DNA of 64,000 bases from Granulicella cerasi (lineage in GTDB: Bacteria; Acidobacteriota; Terriglobia; Terriglobales; Acidobacteriaceae): NCBI RefSeq assembly GCF_025685575.1, contig NZ_JAGSYD010000003.1, forward strand, positions 620,001 to 684,000. The letters run 5' to 3'. Under the pieces are notes generated by a model. That model searched no databases, was not told the DNA's origin, and saw only the letters and a program-made list of their open reading frames with translations. The translations under genes were made by a program, and so were the position numbers. This document shows positions 52,001-60,041 of this stretch, piece by piece (position 1 is the first letter of the stretch; every line of letters starts with the position of its first letter).

Positions 52001-52467
52001 TAGCAAACCTTACGCCCGCTCAGGTGCGCAAGCAGGCGCATCAGCGTATGCATATTCCGGGACACCCGGAGCGTGCGTTCTGCGACTCGGTCTATGCGAG
52101 CACGGCACAGGCAAGCTACAGCGGTTGCACGGTGATGTTCGCCACGACAAACCCATACTCAACGGGCGCGACCTCCACCACAGCCACCACGGCAGACCAA
52201 AACGGAACAGCGAACGACCCGCGCGGCAACGTGCCGAACGGCTTCCTGCGCGGCGACTCCTATGACTCGCTGGATGCCAGCGTGGCCAAGATGTTCGTGC
52301 TTCCCTTCAACGCTCGTCTTGAGATTCGCGGACAGTTCTACAACGTGCTGAACAAGACGAACTTCACGGTGCCGGGCATGACCTGCTGCTCGACCTCCTT
52401 TGGCCGCATCACCAGCACCTATGGTCCAGGTCGTATCGGACAGGTCCAGGCGCGCCTCAACTTTTAA
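49018..52467 (+). CDS. TonB-dependent receptor, Oar-like, with CarboxypepD_reg N-terminus
   Basis: A 1149-residue outer-membrane receptor. Signal peptide about residues 1-22. A carboxypeptidase-regulatory-like domain at about 25-110 (SIVGRVTDSTGAVVANAMVS, VPALQVGTYTIKISLPGF), then a plug (VIGSDTIDAFPLLNMNYSDL, YNINGMRSTYNNYLLDGMDN) and a long barrel (LNRNQFGGNIGGPFLRNKFF, WRILPKLTLNIGLRYEYTSH, YGIGYMHYTRSG), ending in VQARLNF with the aromatic last residue used for outer-membrane insertion. It is of the large Oar-type common in Acidobacteriota. Substrate unknown; adjacent propeller lipoprotein and GH43 enzyme suggest polysaccharide uptake (inference). ATG at 49018 has AGGAGA in front. Confidence 0.93.
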   Translation: MRFKPYTYLALAPLALSSMRSFAQFETASIVGRVTDSTGAVVANAMVSVTNDATNITITRKTDKAGQYAVPALQVGTYTIKISLPGFNEQTLKDVRLSVGTNQQVNAQLVPGTSETVTVDSQELQLETASSQKQQVIGSDTIDAFPLLNMNYSDLVQLSAGVVQDAVGQDLGTSSVVREGSYNINGMRSTYNNYLLDGMDNNAHGTSNQGFSNQVINPSQYDLSQFSIVTTIPSAEYGRSAGGTINVAFKTGTNHFHGMLWESFRNTLLNANGYFRATDNSGATRRTTLNRNQFGGNIGGPFLRNKFFFFADYEGVRQARQVVNQANIFTVAQHQLIASPSASNNTTTVMNPFTGATYAADRPLPRSVLSPIALSILDAFPLPKNNGAGAGSISSNWSSLQRFVNSYDKEDARLDIQWSPRMSSFARVSQSKEHDLDGPLLPPPISGSSSYYRTINQQLAFGLTRQVGAAQLLEARLGISYTKAGKMPYTIGDPRTFGIQGIPTDPRIWGGLVTQELAGYSDIGRQSTSPQWQYPFFLDPKVSYSWLVGKHNLKTGYEFNYLRQTVQDVNPIYGDMQYQSSFTGYTFSDFMFGVPDQISMTSLFVAHLRQGGHGAFLQDDWRILPKLTLNIGLRYEYTSHFEEKDSRMTNFDPQNTPQTGQMIRAAASGSAYQKQLIDPDLNDLMPRFGLAFSPNSKLVVHGGYGIGYMHYTRSGEADDLAVNGPQMNAVVYNQIPAYTKLTGVTATSTFYSLDNGFPQNMASPSNFNLYTSMVKWVPRSYRDPYVQSWYVGVQTAIGSKMLADIAYVGNHGVKLQEVGTYNQRRPELGTDAQGYFRRPYSNIADVTETYNGGMSNYNGLQARIEGKNIFGLWFLNAFTWSRALGNVGDFLTASRGFSGSPTDYYGNSREDYGPLQFDLPIVNITSLTWKIPVGRGRTFLRHANRAVDSVVGGWQIAMYHQFHSGPALTPNFTPSGVNLLTNNGGIQYRPYFASVANLTPAQVRKQAHQRMHIPGHPERAFCDSVYASTAQASYSGCTVMFATTNPYSTGATSTTATTADQNGTANDPRGNVPNGFLRGDSYDSLDASVAKMFVLPFNARLEIRGQFYNVLNKTNFTVPGMTCCSTSFGRITSTYGPGRIGQVQARLNF

Positions 52468-52487
52468 CGCACCACGAAGCAGCAACC

Positions 52488-52517
52488 GGCGGCGGATACG
52501 ATCTCGTATCCGCCGCC
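52488..52517 (+). terminator. Strong hairpin terminator after the TonB receptor
   Basis: Perfect 13-bp stem GGCGGCGGATACG / CGTATCCGCCGCC with an ATCT loop, followed by CGCTTTT, 20 bases after the stop. Confidence 0.92.
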
Positions 52518-52629
52518 CGCTTTTGGTGGCAACGACAGACCGCGTATGGTGCAAACGTACTATGCGACTTGCCTGTGGTGAGGGGCACGAACGTACTATC
52601 GTTGCAGCGTTTTGCAGAGAGGTATGGGG

Positions 52630-53706
52630 ATGAAGTCTTTTGCATCGGCAGCAGTAGTGTCTGCGCTGATTTTTCTGGGTACACAAGCGGTCCATTCACA
52701 GGAGATGGAGCATCGGCAGTTTCTTTCGCAGCCGCTCGTCACGTCCATCTACACGGCTGACCCTTCCGCGCATGTCTTTCACGGCAAGCTGTATATCTAC
52801 CCCTCCCACGATGTGCCGACCGACATTCCTGACGACGACCTCGGCAGCGAGTATGCGATGCACGACTACCGCGTGCTGCAGATGGACGCACCTGGCAAAC
52901 CGCCGGTGATCGGCCCCGTCGCGCTCGATGTCAAGGACGTGCCGTGGGCGTCCAAGCAGATGTGGGCGCCGGATGCGGCGTATCGCAACGGCACCTACTA
53001 CCTCTACTTCCCAGCACGCGATAAGCAGGGCGTCTTCCGCATCGGCGTTGCAACCTCGAGCGATCCGATGGGGCCGTTCAAGGCTGAGCCTGAGCCGATT
53101 GCAGGAACCTACAGCATCGACCCCGCCGTCTTCACCGATGGCGACGGCAAAAGCTACATCTACTTCGGCGGCATCTGGGGCGGGCAGTTGGAAAACTGGC
53201 CGACCGGCAAGTTCACGGCCGGCTCCTCCACCGATCTGAAGCAGGATGATAAGCCCGCACTGATGCCCAAGGTCGCGATGCTCGCGCCGGACATGAAGCA
53301 TCTGGCCGCACCGGCGAAGGATGCGGTAATCGTGGATGAGAACGGCAAGCCGTTGCTGGGTGGCGATCACGACCGCCGCTTCTTCGAAGCGTCGTGGATG
53401 TTCAAACGCAATGGGCTGTACTACTTCACCTACTCGACGGGCGACACACACTTCCTCGCCTACGCTGTGGGCAAAAGCCCGCTCGGTCCGTTCACGTACA
53501 AGGGCCACTTTCTGCTGCCGGTGCAAGGTTGGACCACGCATCAGTCGGTGGTGGAGTGGGAGGGCAAGTGGTGGCTTTTCTACGCGGACACGCAGCTTTC
53601 CAACAAGAACCATCTGCGTAACGTGAAGATGACGGAGTTGCACTTCAACGCCGACGGCTCCATCCAGATGGTGGACCCGTTCGCATCCCCTGATGGAAAG
53701 AAGTAG
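52630..53706 (+). CDS. Secreted glycoside hydrolase family 43 enzyme
   Basis: A 358-residue exported five-bladed propeller glycosidase (signal peptide 1-24). Catalytic base Asp in YTADPSAHVFHGKLYIYPSH, the pKa-modulating Asp in SIDPAVFTDGDGKSYIYFGG and the catalytic acid Glu in FFEASWMFKRNGLYYFTYS are in the expected order for GH43 (arabinofuranosidase/xylosidase type). ATG at 52630 is preferred among three possible starts because GAGAGGT stands seven bases in front of it. Possibly acts with the TonB receptor upstream on plant hemicellulose (inference). Confidence 0.92.
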   Translation: MKSFASAAVVSALIFLGTQAVHSQEMEHRQFLSQPLVTSIYTADPSAHVFHGKLYIYPSHDVPTDIPDDDLGSEYAMHDYRVLQMDAPGKPPVIGPVALDVKDVPWASKQMWAPDAAYRNGTYYLYFPARDKQGVFRIGVATSSDPMGPFKAEPEPIAGTYSIDPAVFTDGDGKSYIYFGGIWGGQLENWPTGKFTAGSSTDLKQDDKPALMPKVAMLAPDMKHLAAPAKDAVIVDENGKPLLGGDHDRRFFEASWMFKRNGLYYFTYSTGDTHFLAYAVGKSPLGPFTYKGHFLLPVQGWTTHQSVVEWEGKWWLFYADTQLSNKNHLRNVKMTELHFNADGSIQMVDPFASPDGKK

Positions 53707-53730
53707 CTCCGTCGCCAGAGTGATCACCGA

Positions 53731-53755
53731 GGCGTCGCGCTCCGAGCGCGGCGCC
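53731..53755 (+). terminator. Hairpin after the GH43 gene
   Basis: Stem GGCGTCGCGCT / AGCGCGGCGCC with a CCG loop (one wobble), 24 bases after the stop, followed by a pyrimidine-rich stretch. Confidence 0.7.
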
Positions 53756-54033
53756 TTCCACTTTCATGAATCCGCTGCATGACCGAAATGAGATTTTCGG
53801 CAGGCTCTTTCAGCGACAAACCGCATCCAAGCAAGAACACGCGTGTGCGTCCCGAGCTAGTGAAATCGCGGGTTTTATACGAAATCATGTCATTCGATTC
53901 GTTAGCTTATACGACTTGCAAGGATGTTCATACGCAGTGTGGATAATGAACGCAGACTGGCGTCCGCAGCGTGTGGCGCTGAGCATCATTTCGTCAGAAC
54001 GAATGCAGTAAACCGACACATCGGAGGTGCGAA
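53756..54033. other. Intergenic region in front of the paoABC operon
   Basis: No gene is supported. The part at about 53870-53960 is markedly AT-rich compared with its surroundings (TTTTATACGAAATCATGTC and TTAGCTTATACG) and contains GATAAT at 53942-53947, which could be a -10 element. This is the likely promoter and operator area for paoABC. No regulator gene is adjacent. Confidence 0.55.
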
Positions 54034-54687
54034 ATGCCGAAGGACGACGATAACGGAACGCCCATGACTTCGCTGGAAAAGCTGAGTCGACGATCGTTTC
54101 TCACGCGGGCCGGCATGGCCGGCGTAGCTGGCGCGACGCTTACGGTTGCACCGCTTGCGAACGCCGCCGTCGAAGCAGAGCCCAAGCGGACCGATGCGCC
54201 GTCGGCGCCGATCCCCGGCACCATGCCCATCACGTTGCGCGTCAACGGCGAAACGCATCGCATTGCGGTGGATCCGCGCGCGACGGTGCTCGACACACTG
54301 CGTGAAACGCTGCATCTTACCGGCACGAAAAAGGGCTGCGACCACGGCCAATGCGGTGCCTGCACGGTCCACGTGAACGGCGAACGAGCCAACAGCTGTC
54401 TGCTCTTTGCTTCGATGCAACAAGGCAAAGAGATCACCACGATCGAAGGACTGGGCACGCCGGAGAAGATGCATCCGATGCAGGCCTCGTTTGTGGAGCA
54501 CGACGGCTATCAGTGCGGCTATTGCACATCGGGGCAGATCATGTCTGCCACCGCCATGATGCACGAGAAGTGGGGCCCGAACGACAACGACGTGAAGGAA
54601 GCGCTGAGCGGCAACATCTGTCGCTGTGGAGCTTACCCGAACATCGTCGCCGCAGTGCAGGCCTGCCGTCGCAACAACATCGCCTAA
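54034..54687 (+). CDS. paoA: Aldehyde oxidoreductase [2Fe-2S] subunit, Tat-exported (PaoA/YagT-like)
   Basis: Iron-sulphur subunit (217 residues) of a periplasmic molybdenum aldehyde oxidase. A twin-arginine signal (RRSFLTRAGMAGVAGATL, residues 19-36) sends the folded complex out. The first [2Fe-2S] cluster is bound by CDHGQCGACTVHVNG and the following Cys in NSCLLFASM, the second by YQCGYCTSGQ and ICRCGAYPN. Preceded by GGAGGTG. It starts a three-gene operon with small gaps (12 and 14 bases). Only this subunit carries a Tat signal, so the other two are co-exported, as in E. coli PaoABC. Confidence 0.95.
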   Translation: MPKDDDNGTPMTSLEKLSRRSFLTRAGMAGVAGATLTVAPLANAAVEAEPKRTDAPSAPIPGTMPITLRVNGETHRIAVDPRATVLDTLRETLHLTGTKKGCDHGQCGACTVHVNGERANSCLLFASMQQGKEITTIEGLGTPEKMHPMQASFVEHDGYQCGYCTSGQIMSATAMMHEKWGPNDNDVKEALSGNICRCGAYPNIVAAVQACRRNNIA

Positions 54688-54699
54688 GAGGAGTCGCGT

Positions 54700-55698
54700 A
54701 TGCAGCCGTTTGAACTGATTACTCCCGCCAGCGTGCCCGATGCCGTGAAGGCCCAGGCCGCGGCGTCGACCGCGCAGCAGGGCGCTCCGGTGCGCTTCAT
54801 TGCCGGGGGTACGAACCTCGTCGACTACATGAAGCTGAACGTGGAGACGCCACGACAGCTCGTGGAAATCAATGGCCTTCCGCTCGACAAGATCGAAGCA
54901 ACGGCGGATGGTGGCTTGAAGCTCGGTGCGCTGACGCGCAACACCTTCGTGGCGAATCATGCCGATGTTGTGCAGCGTTATCCGGTGCTGTCGCAGGCGA
55001 TTCTGAGCGGCGCGTCCACGCAGCTGCGCAACATGGCGACGACCGCAGGCAATCTGCTGCAGAAAACTCGCTGTGTCTACTATCGCGACACCGCGTATGC
55101 CTGCAACAAGCGTCAGCCGGGCAGCGGATGCTCGGCGATCGGCGGCCACAATCGCATGATGGCGATTCTCGGCACGAGCGATAAGTGCATCGCGAGCAAT
55201 CCGTCCGACCAGAACGTCGCGCTGATGGCGCTCGACGCTACCGTGCACATCAGCGGCACGAAGGGCGAGCGTACGGTGCCGATCACCTCGTTTTATACGT
55301 TGCCTGGCAACACGCCTGATCGTGAAACGGTGCTGGAGCCCGGCGATCTGATCACGCATGTCAGCATTCCTGCATTGCCTGCGGGCGCGAAGAGCCTGTA
55401 CCTCAAGCTACGCGATCGCGCGTCGTACGAGTTCGCGCTGGCGTCCGCAGCCGTAGTCCTGAAGACCAGCAACGGCCACATCGACTTCGTGCGCGTAGCG
55501 TTGGGCGGAGTCGGTGCGGTGCCCTGGCGCAGCCGAGAAGCGGAACACGCCCTGCATGGGAAAGCGGCCACCGCAGCGAACTTCCGCCATGCCGCAGAGA
55601 TCGCGCTGCATGGTGCACGCCCTCAGTCACAAAACGGATTCAAGGTAGAGCTTGCCAAGCGCTGCCTTACTCACGCTCTCACCCAGGCAATCGCCTAA
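54700..55698 (+). CDS. paoB: Aldehyde oxidoreductase FAD subunit (PaoB/YagS-like)
   Basis: FAD-binding subunit (332 residues) that passes electrons from the iron-sulphur subunit to the acceptor. FAD contacts: FIAGGTNLVDYMKLNV and ILSGASTQLRNMATTAGNLL. It also holds the four-cysteine insertion TRCVYYRDTAYACNKRQPGS followed by GCSA, which in the E. coli enzyme binds an additional [4Fe-4S] cluster. No signal peptide, in line with export as a complex via paoA. GAGGAG ribosome site. Confidence 0.94.
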   Translation: MQPFELITPASVPDAVKAQAAASTAQQGAPVRFIAGGTNLVDYMKLNVETPRQLVEINGLPLDKIEATADGGLKLGALTRNTFVANHADVVQRYPVLSQAILSGASTQLRNMATTAGNLLQKTRCVYYRDTAYACNKRQPGSGCSAIGGHNRMMAILGTSDKCIASNPSDQNVALMALDATVHISGTKGERTVPITSFYTLPGNTPDRETVLEPGDLITHVSIPALPAGAKSLYLKLRDRASYEFALASAAVVLKTSNGHIDFVRVALGGVGAVPWRSREAEHALHGKAATAANFRHAAEIALHGARPQSQNGFKVELAKRCLTHALTQAIA

Positions 55699-55712
55699 GC
55701 GAGGAACAAGAT

Positions 55713-57974
55713 ATGTTTGCGACGCAGAACCCGCAGCAGCAAGCGTCTCAGCCGGTCACGGAAAGCAATGTGATCGGCAAACCGACTCCGCGCATCGATG
55801 GTCCGCTGAAGACGACCGGGAGCGCGATGTACGCTTCGGATTATCACTTCCCGGACCTGGCTTACGCATGGCCCGTTACCGCTACGATTGCGAGCGGCAA
55901 CATTACGAGCATCGACAGCTCCGCCGCTCGTAAGATGCCGGGCGTACTGGCGGTGTATACGCATGAGGATATCGGCACGCTCTACCGCACACCTCCGGCC
56001 GCGGGCTTCAGCATGATCATCGACGAGAAGCGACCGCCGCTGGAAGATAACGTGGTGCGCTACTACGGCCAGTATGTTGCGGTGGCCGTAGCGCAGACGA
56101 TGGAGCAGGCACGCGCCGCCGCTGAAGCTGTGAAGGTGAGCTACAGCAAGACGCCCCATGACACGAGCGAACCCGTGCTTGGTACGCCGGTGGCGACGAA
56201 CAGCAAGAAGAACATCACGAAGCGCGGAGATGCCGCCGCAGCGTTCGCAACAGGCGCGGTGAAGCACGATGCAAGCTACTCCACGCCTGCAGAGACGCAT
56301 AATCCCATTGAGCTTCATGCGTCGGTGGCCGTGTATGAGGACGGTAAGTTCACGCTCTACGAGACCTCGCAGGCCGTGATGAATCATCGCGATGTGATGG
56401 CTGCGATGCTCGGCGTTCCGCCGGAGAATGTGAAGGTCATCACGAAGTTTCTGGGCTCGGGCTTTGGCGGCAAGCTGTGGCCGTGGCCTCATGCACTGCT
56501 CGCGGCTTCTTGTGCGCGCAATCTGCAGCGGCCGGTGAAGCTGGTGGTCTCACGCAGCATGATGTTCCAGAGCGTGGGCCATCGGCCGGCGATCGATCAA
56601 CGTATCCAACTCGCTGCCGACTCCACGGGTAAGCTGCAGTCGATCGAACAGGAGTACGTGAACCACACCAGCATCCTCGACGACTATGACGAAGGCTGCG
56701 GCGAAGCGACGGGCTTCCTTTACTCCTGCCCCAACGTGCTCGTGAAGGGCGGGCTCGCGCGCCGTAACGTTGGCACGCCAACATCGATGCGCGGACCCGG
56801 CGCGGTGCCTGGGCTGTACGCGCTGGAGAGCGCTATGGATGAACTCGCGCTCAAGCTGAAGGTCGACCCAATCGCGCTCCGCTTGATGAACGAGCCGAGC
56901 AAAGATGAGAGCTCCGGACAGGAGTTCTCTTCGCGCCACTTGAAGGAGTGCCTCACCGTTGGCGCGGAGAAATTCGGATGGTCAAAGCGCAATCCGACCG
57001 TAGGCTCGATGAAGAACGCGGATGGAACCATCGTGGGCTGGGGCGTAGCCGCGTGCACGTGGATCGCCGCGCGCATGGAAGCCGAAGCCGCGGTGGAACT
57101 GTTGCAGGACGGCACGGCTCGGGTGGCTTGTGGCACGCAGGATATCGGCACGGGCACCTACACCGTCGTGGGGCAGGTGGTTGCGCATGAGACGGGGTTG
57201 CCGCTGGAGAAGATCGATGTCGTGATCGGCGACTCGTCGCTCCCTCCTGGCCCCGTGAGCGGTGGATCGTGGGCGACCGCGTCGATGACTCCTGCAGTGC
57301 TGCAAGCTGCGCAGAAGGCGGTGCAGGCGCTCGTGGGCCTTGCGACGAAGGCGACCGGCTCCCCTTTCATGGGCAAGAACACTGGTGACCTTGAATACGT
57401 CGACGGCATGGTGCGCCTGAAGGCTGATCCGTCTCATCAGATCGCGTTCGGCGATCTGCTGAAGCTGACGAAGGTGAATGCGGTGAGCGGTAAGGGCAGC
57501 GCTCAAGGCACATTGGGCAATCCGCAAACGAAGTATTCGTTTCACAGCTACGGTGCGCAGTTTGCGGAGGTAACGTGGCAGCCTGAGATTGCGCGCCTGC
57601 GTGTAAGTCGTGTCGTCACCGTCATCGATGCCGGTCGGATGCTGAATCCGAAGGCTGCGCGCAACCAGATTGAAGGGGCGGTGGTGATGGGCGTCGGCAT
57701 GGCCATGCTCGAGGCGACCGAGTACGACCAACGCAGCGGCGCTCCGATCAACGCGAGCCTCGCAGATTACATCGTGGCGGTGAACGCAGACCATCCGGAG
57801 ATTGACGTTACATTCCTCGATTACCCCGACTACAAGCTGAACGCCCTGGGCGCGCGTGGTGTCGGCGAAATCGGCCTCGCCGGTATCGCTGCAGCGATTG
57901 CGAACGCGGTACATCATGCAACGGGCAAGCGCGTGCGCAACCTACCCATCAAAATCGAAGACCTGCTGGCTTAG
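55713..57974 (+). CDS. paoC: Aldehyde oxidoreductase molybdenum-binding subunit (PaoC/YagR-like)
   Basis: Catalytic subunit (753 residues) of the xanthine dehydrogenase family. Molybdopterin-binding motifs include GSGFGGKLWPWPHALLAA and TPTSMRGPGAVPGLYALESA, and the catalytic base Glu is in LGARGVGEIGLAG (about residue 719). Closest in style to E. coli PaoC, which uses molybdopterin cytosine dinucleotide and oxidises aromatic aldehydes in the periplasm. No MoCo chaperone (PaoD/XdhC-like) gene follows here; it must be elsewhere. A clean terminator ends the operon. Confidence 0.94.
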   Translation: MFATQNPQQQASQPVTESNVIGKPTPRIDGPLKTTGSAMYASDYHFPDLAYAWPVTATIASGNITSIDSSAARKMPGVLAVYTHEDIGTLYRTPPAAGFSMIIDEKRPPLEDNVVRYYGQYVAVAVAQTMEQARAAAEAVKVSYSKTPHDTSEPVLGTPVATNSKKNITKRGDAAAAFATGAVKHDASYSTPAETHNPIELHASVAVYEDGKFTLYETSQAVMNHRDVMAAMLGVPPENVKVITKFLGSGFGGKLWPWPHALLAASCARNLQRPVKLVVSRSMMFQSVGHRPAIDQRIQLAADSTGKLQSIEQEYVNHTSILDDYDEGCGEATGFLYSCPNVLVKGGLARRNVGTPTSMRGPGAVPGLYALESAMDELALKLKVDPIALRLMNEPSKDESSGQEFSSRHLKECLTVGAEKFGWSKRNPTVGSMKNADGTIVGWGVAACTWIAARMEAEAAVELLQDGTARVACGTQDIGTGTYTVVGQVVAHETGLPLEKIDVVIGDSSLPPGPVSGGSWATASMTPAVLQAAQKAVQALVGLATKATGSPFMGKNTGDLEYVDGMVRLKADPSHQIAFGDLLKLTKVNAVSGKGSAQGTLGNPQTKYSFHSYGAQFAEVTWQPEIARLRVSRVVTVIDAGRMLNPKAARNQIEGAVVMGVGMAMLEATEYDQRSGAPINASLADYIVAVNADHPEIDVTFLDYPDYKLNALGARGVGEIGLAGIAAAIANAVHHATGKRVRNLPIKIEDLLA

Positions 57975-57985
57975 CTTGATGCAGC

Positions 57986-58017
57986 AAACGCCCAGACCAT
58001 GGATGGTCTGGGCGTTT
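57986..58017. terminator. Bidirectional hairpin terminator between paoC and the GH3 gene
   Basis: Perfect stem AAACGCCCAGACC / GGTCTGGGCGTTT with an ATGGAT loop, between two convergent genes; T-rich on the plus side (GTTTGTTTG). Confidence 0.92.
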
Positions 58018-58040
58018 GTTTGTAGGCACTGAACGCTGCG

Positions 58041-60023
58041 CTAGTACGACAGACCAAAGCCACGCTTGAAGAGCGGGTTCGCATCATCGTCCGGCAGGTC
58101 ACTCTTCTGCGCCGCGACGGCTTCCGGAGAGCTGGGCAGGTTGAACGGCAGATGCCCCTGCGGATGCAACTGTCCTGTGAGCAGCTTCAGCAGCGGAGCG
58201 TCGCCGATACCGAAGTCGCCGATGACAGCAGTTGCGTGCGGCAGCACATTTGTCAGGATCAGCGGGCGCTCGAGTGTCGTCACAAAGATCGTCGGTGTGC
58301 GCTCGCTGATGCTGAGCAGCTTGGCATATGCTTCGTCGCTCGTTGCGAAGGCCAGTCGGCCTTCGTGCTGACGCGAGCCGAAGAAGTATTGCGTATGTTC
58401 GCTCTGATACGGCGCGGGAGCACGCACGATCGCAACCTCTGCCTGTGATGGGTCATCCACGACCGTTAGCCCGATGGCCTTCGCAGCTTCGGGCTTGATG
58501 CCATACAGATAGACCTTGGTGGCGGCAGCAAGCGGCAACGTCTGCTTGCCGTGCGCCGCTTTATTCTGCAGCACGACAGCTGCGGCGGCCTGCGCCTGTT
58601 CGCCTTCAGCAACGAACTTCGCGTTGCCAGCGATCACGCTGGCCTTCGCTTCATCCACATACGGCTGCTCGAAGAGCCCCATCTGAAACTTCTGCACGAG
58701 GATCGCAAACGCCGCGGCGTTCACACGCTCTTGCGAGATCAGCTTCTTGTGCACCGCGTCCACGATCAGGTCAGACTCTTCGGTGCCACCCAACTGGTCC
58801 ACACCAGCGTTGATCGCCTTCACGAAGCGCTGCTCATGCGTCAGATCGCCGACGCCCCAGGACATGCCGATGTCAGCAGGCGTCGGCTTCTGCCCTGCCG
58901 GAGCGCCCTCTCGGCAACGCTCGGAGCAATCATCCGTGACGGCCCAGTCGCTCAGGATGACGCCTTTGAAGTGATAGGTGTCGCGCAGCAAGCCTGTGAG
59001 GAGTTGACGATTGAAGCCAGCGCCGACCTGCTCCACAGGTTTGCCTTGCAGCTTGAGGCCCTGCAGGATCGAGTACGTCGGCATCACGGATGCCACTTTT
59101 GCGGTGAAGGCTCCCGTGAACGGCACAAGATGCTGTGCGAAGTTATTCGCCGGGAAGGTCGCGTAGCGCCCGTAGTAGTTGTGGCTGTCCCAACCGTCCT
59201 TGGCTGCGCCGTAGCCCACCCAATGCTTCACCACCGCCGCAACGCTGCCCGGGTTCAGTCCGTTGGGGCCGTTCTGAACGCCAGCGACGTAGGCTTCCAC
59301 CATCTGCTTCACGACCTGCGGATCGGAACCGAAGGTGCCGTTCGAGCGCGCCCACCGTGGCTCCGTAAGCAGGTCTGCCTGAGGAGCGAGTGACTCGCGG
59401 ATGCCGACGGCGATGTACTCCTGGCGAACGACATCGGCGAAGCGGCGCGTCGTCGCAGCGTCACCTATCGCGGCAAAGCCTAGCGGCTCCGGCCAGAGCG
59501 AGAAGGTCGCGTCCGAAACGCTCGCACCGATCACCTGCTGGAAGTGATGGCGCGGATCGGAAGAGATCGTTACCGGGATTCCCCATCGCTCTTTCTCGGC
59601 CAGCGCCTGTACTTCGTTGTTCTCATGCGCGAAGGCGGAAGGCTTCGCGCTGAGGCGCGTGATGAAAGTGCGCACATGCTTCTGCTGCATCATCTGCTGC
59701 GCCTTCGCCAGATCGTAGTTCTTGCCCACGCCGAGCACGGCCATTGGGCCAAAGCTCGGCAGCGTGCCGTGCACCATCAGACCTGCGGCTTCTTCCAGAC
59801 TCAATCGACCGACGAGATCTTTCGCACGCTCTTCCGGCGAAAGCCGCCAGTCCTCGTAGGGGTCGAGCTTCCCGTTGCGGTCGAGGTCCTTGAACTTCAA
59901 CCCAGCGATCTGCAGCACAGGCACGTCACGCGCGCCAAGCTCCGGCTGGCGCTGAGCATGTGCCAGAGGAGCAAACGCCATCGGGAAAAGGAACAAACCT
60001 ACGAGGAGAAAGCGGCTTTGCAT
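58041..60023 (-). CDS. Secreted glycoside hydrolase family 3 (beta-glucosidase type)
   Basis: A 660-residue exported enzyme (signal peptide about 1-24). The GH3 N-terminal barrel is recognised by RVQ-type text DLVGRLSLEEAAGLMVHGT, VKHWVGYGAAKDGWDSHNYY and the nucleophile region GVILSDWAVTDD (Asp in SDW). The C-terminal sandwich is shorter than in classical GH3 beta-glucosidases. An EF-hand-like segment KDLDRNGKLDPYEDW lies near residue 45. Downstream of a porin gene (18-base gap), on the same strand, so the two form a glycan uptake and cleavage unit with the GntR regulator. Start at ATG 60023 with a TGAGGAA site. Confidence 0.92.
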   Translation of the reverse strand: MQSRFLLVGLFLFPMAFAPLAHAQRQPELGARDVPVLQIAGLKFKDLDRNGKLDPYEDWRLSPEERAKDLVGRLSLEEAAGLMVHGTLPSFGPMAVLGVGKNYDLAKAQQMMQQKHVRTFITRLSAKPSAFAHENNEVQALAEKERWGIPVTISSDPRHHFQQVIGASVSDATFSLWPEPLGFAAIGDAATTRRFADVVRQEYIAVGIRESLAPQADLLTEPRWARSNGTFGSDPQVVKQMVEAYVAGVQNGPNGLNPGSVAAVVKHWVGYGAAKDGWDSHNYYGRYATFPANNFAQHLVPFTGAFTAKVASVMPTYSILQGLKLQGKPVEQVGAGFNRQLLTGLLRDTYHFKGVILSDWAVTDDCSERCREGAPAGQKPTPADIGMSWGVGDLTHEQRFVKAINAGVDQLGGTEESDLIVDAVHKKLISQERVNAAAFAILVQKFQMGLFEQPYVDEAKASVIAGNAKFVAEGEQAQAAAAVVLQNKAAHGKQTLPLAAATKVYLYGIKPEAAKAIGLTVVDDPSQAEVAIVRAPAPYQSEHTQYFFGSRQHEGRLAFATSDEAYAKLLSISERTPTIFVTTLERPLILTNVLPHATAVIGDFGIGDAPLLKLLTGQLHPQGHLPFNLPSSPEAVAAQKSDLPDDDANPLFKRGFGLSY

Positions 60024-60041
60024 CGGTAGATTCCTCACGCG

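Noticed and set aside
49357..52065. Two long minus-strand reading frames opposite the TonB receptor gene (about 499 and 399 codons)
   Set aside because: Both are entirely inside the receptor gene, show no recognisable domain and have the skewed composition of antisense frames.
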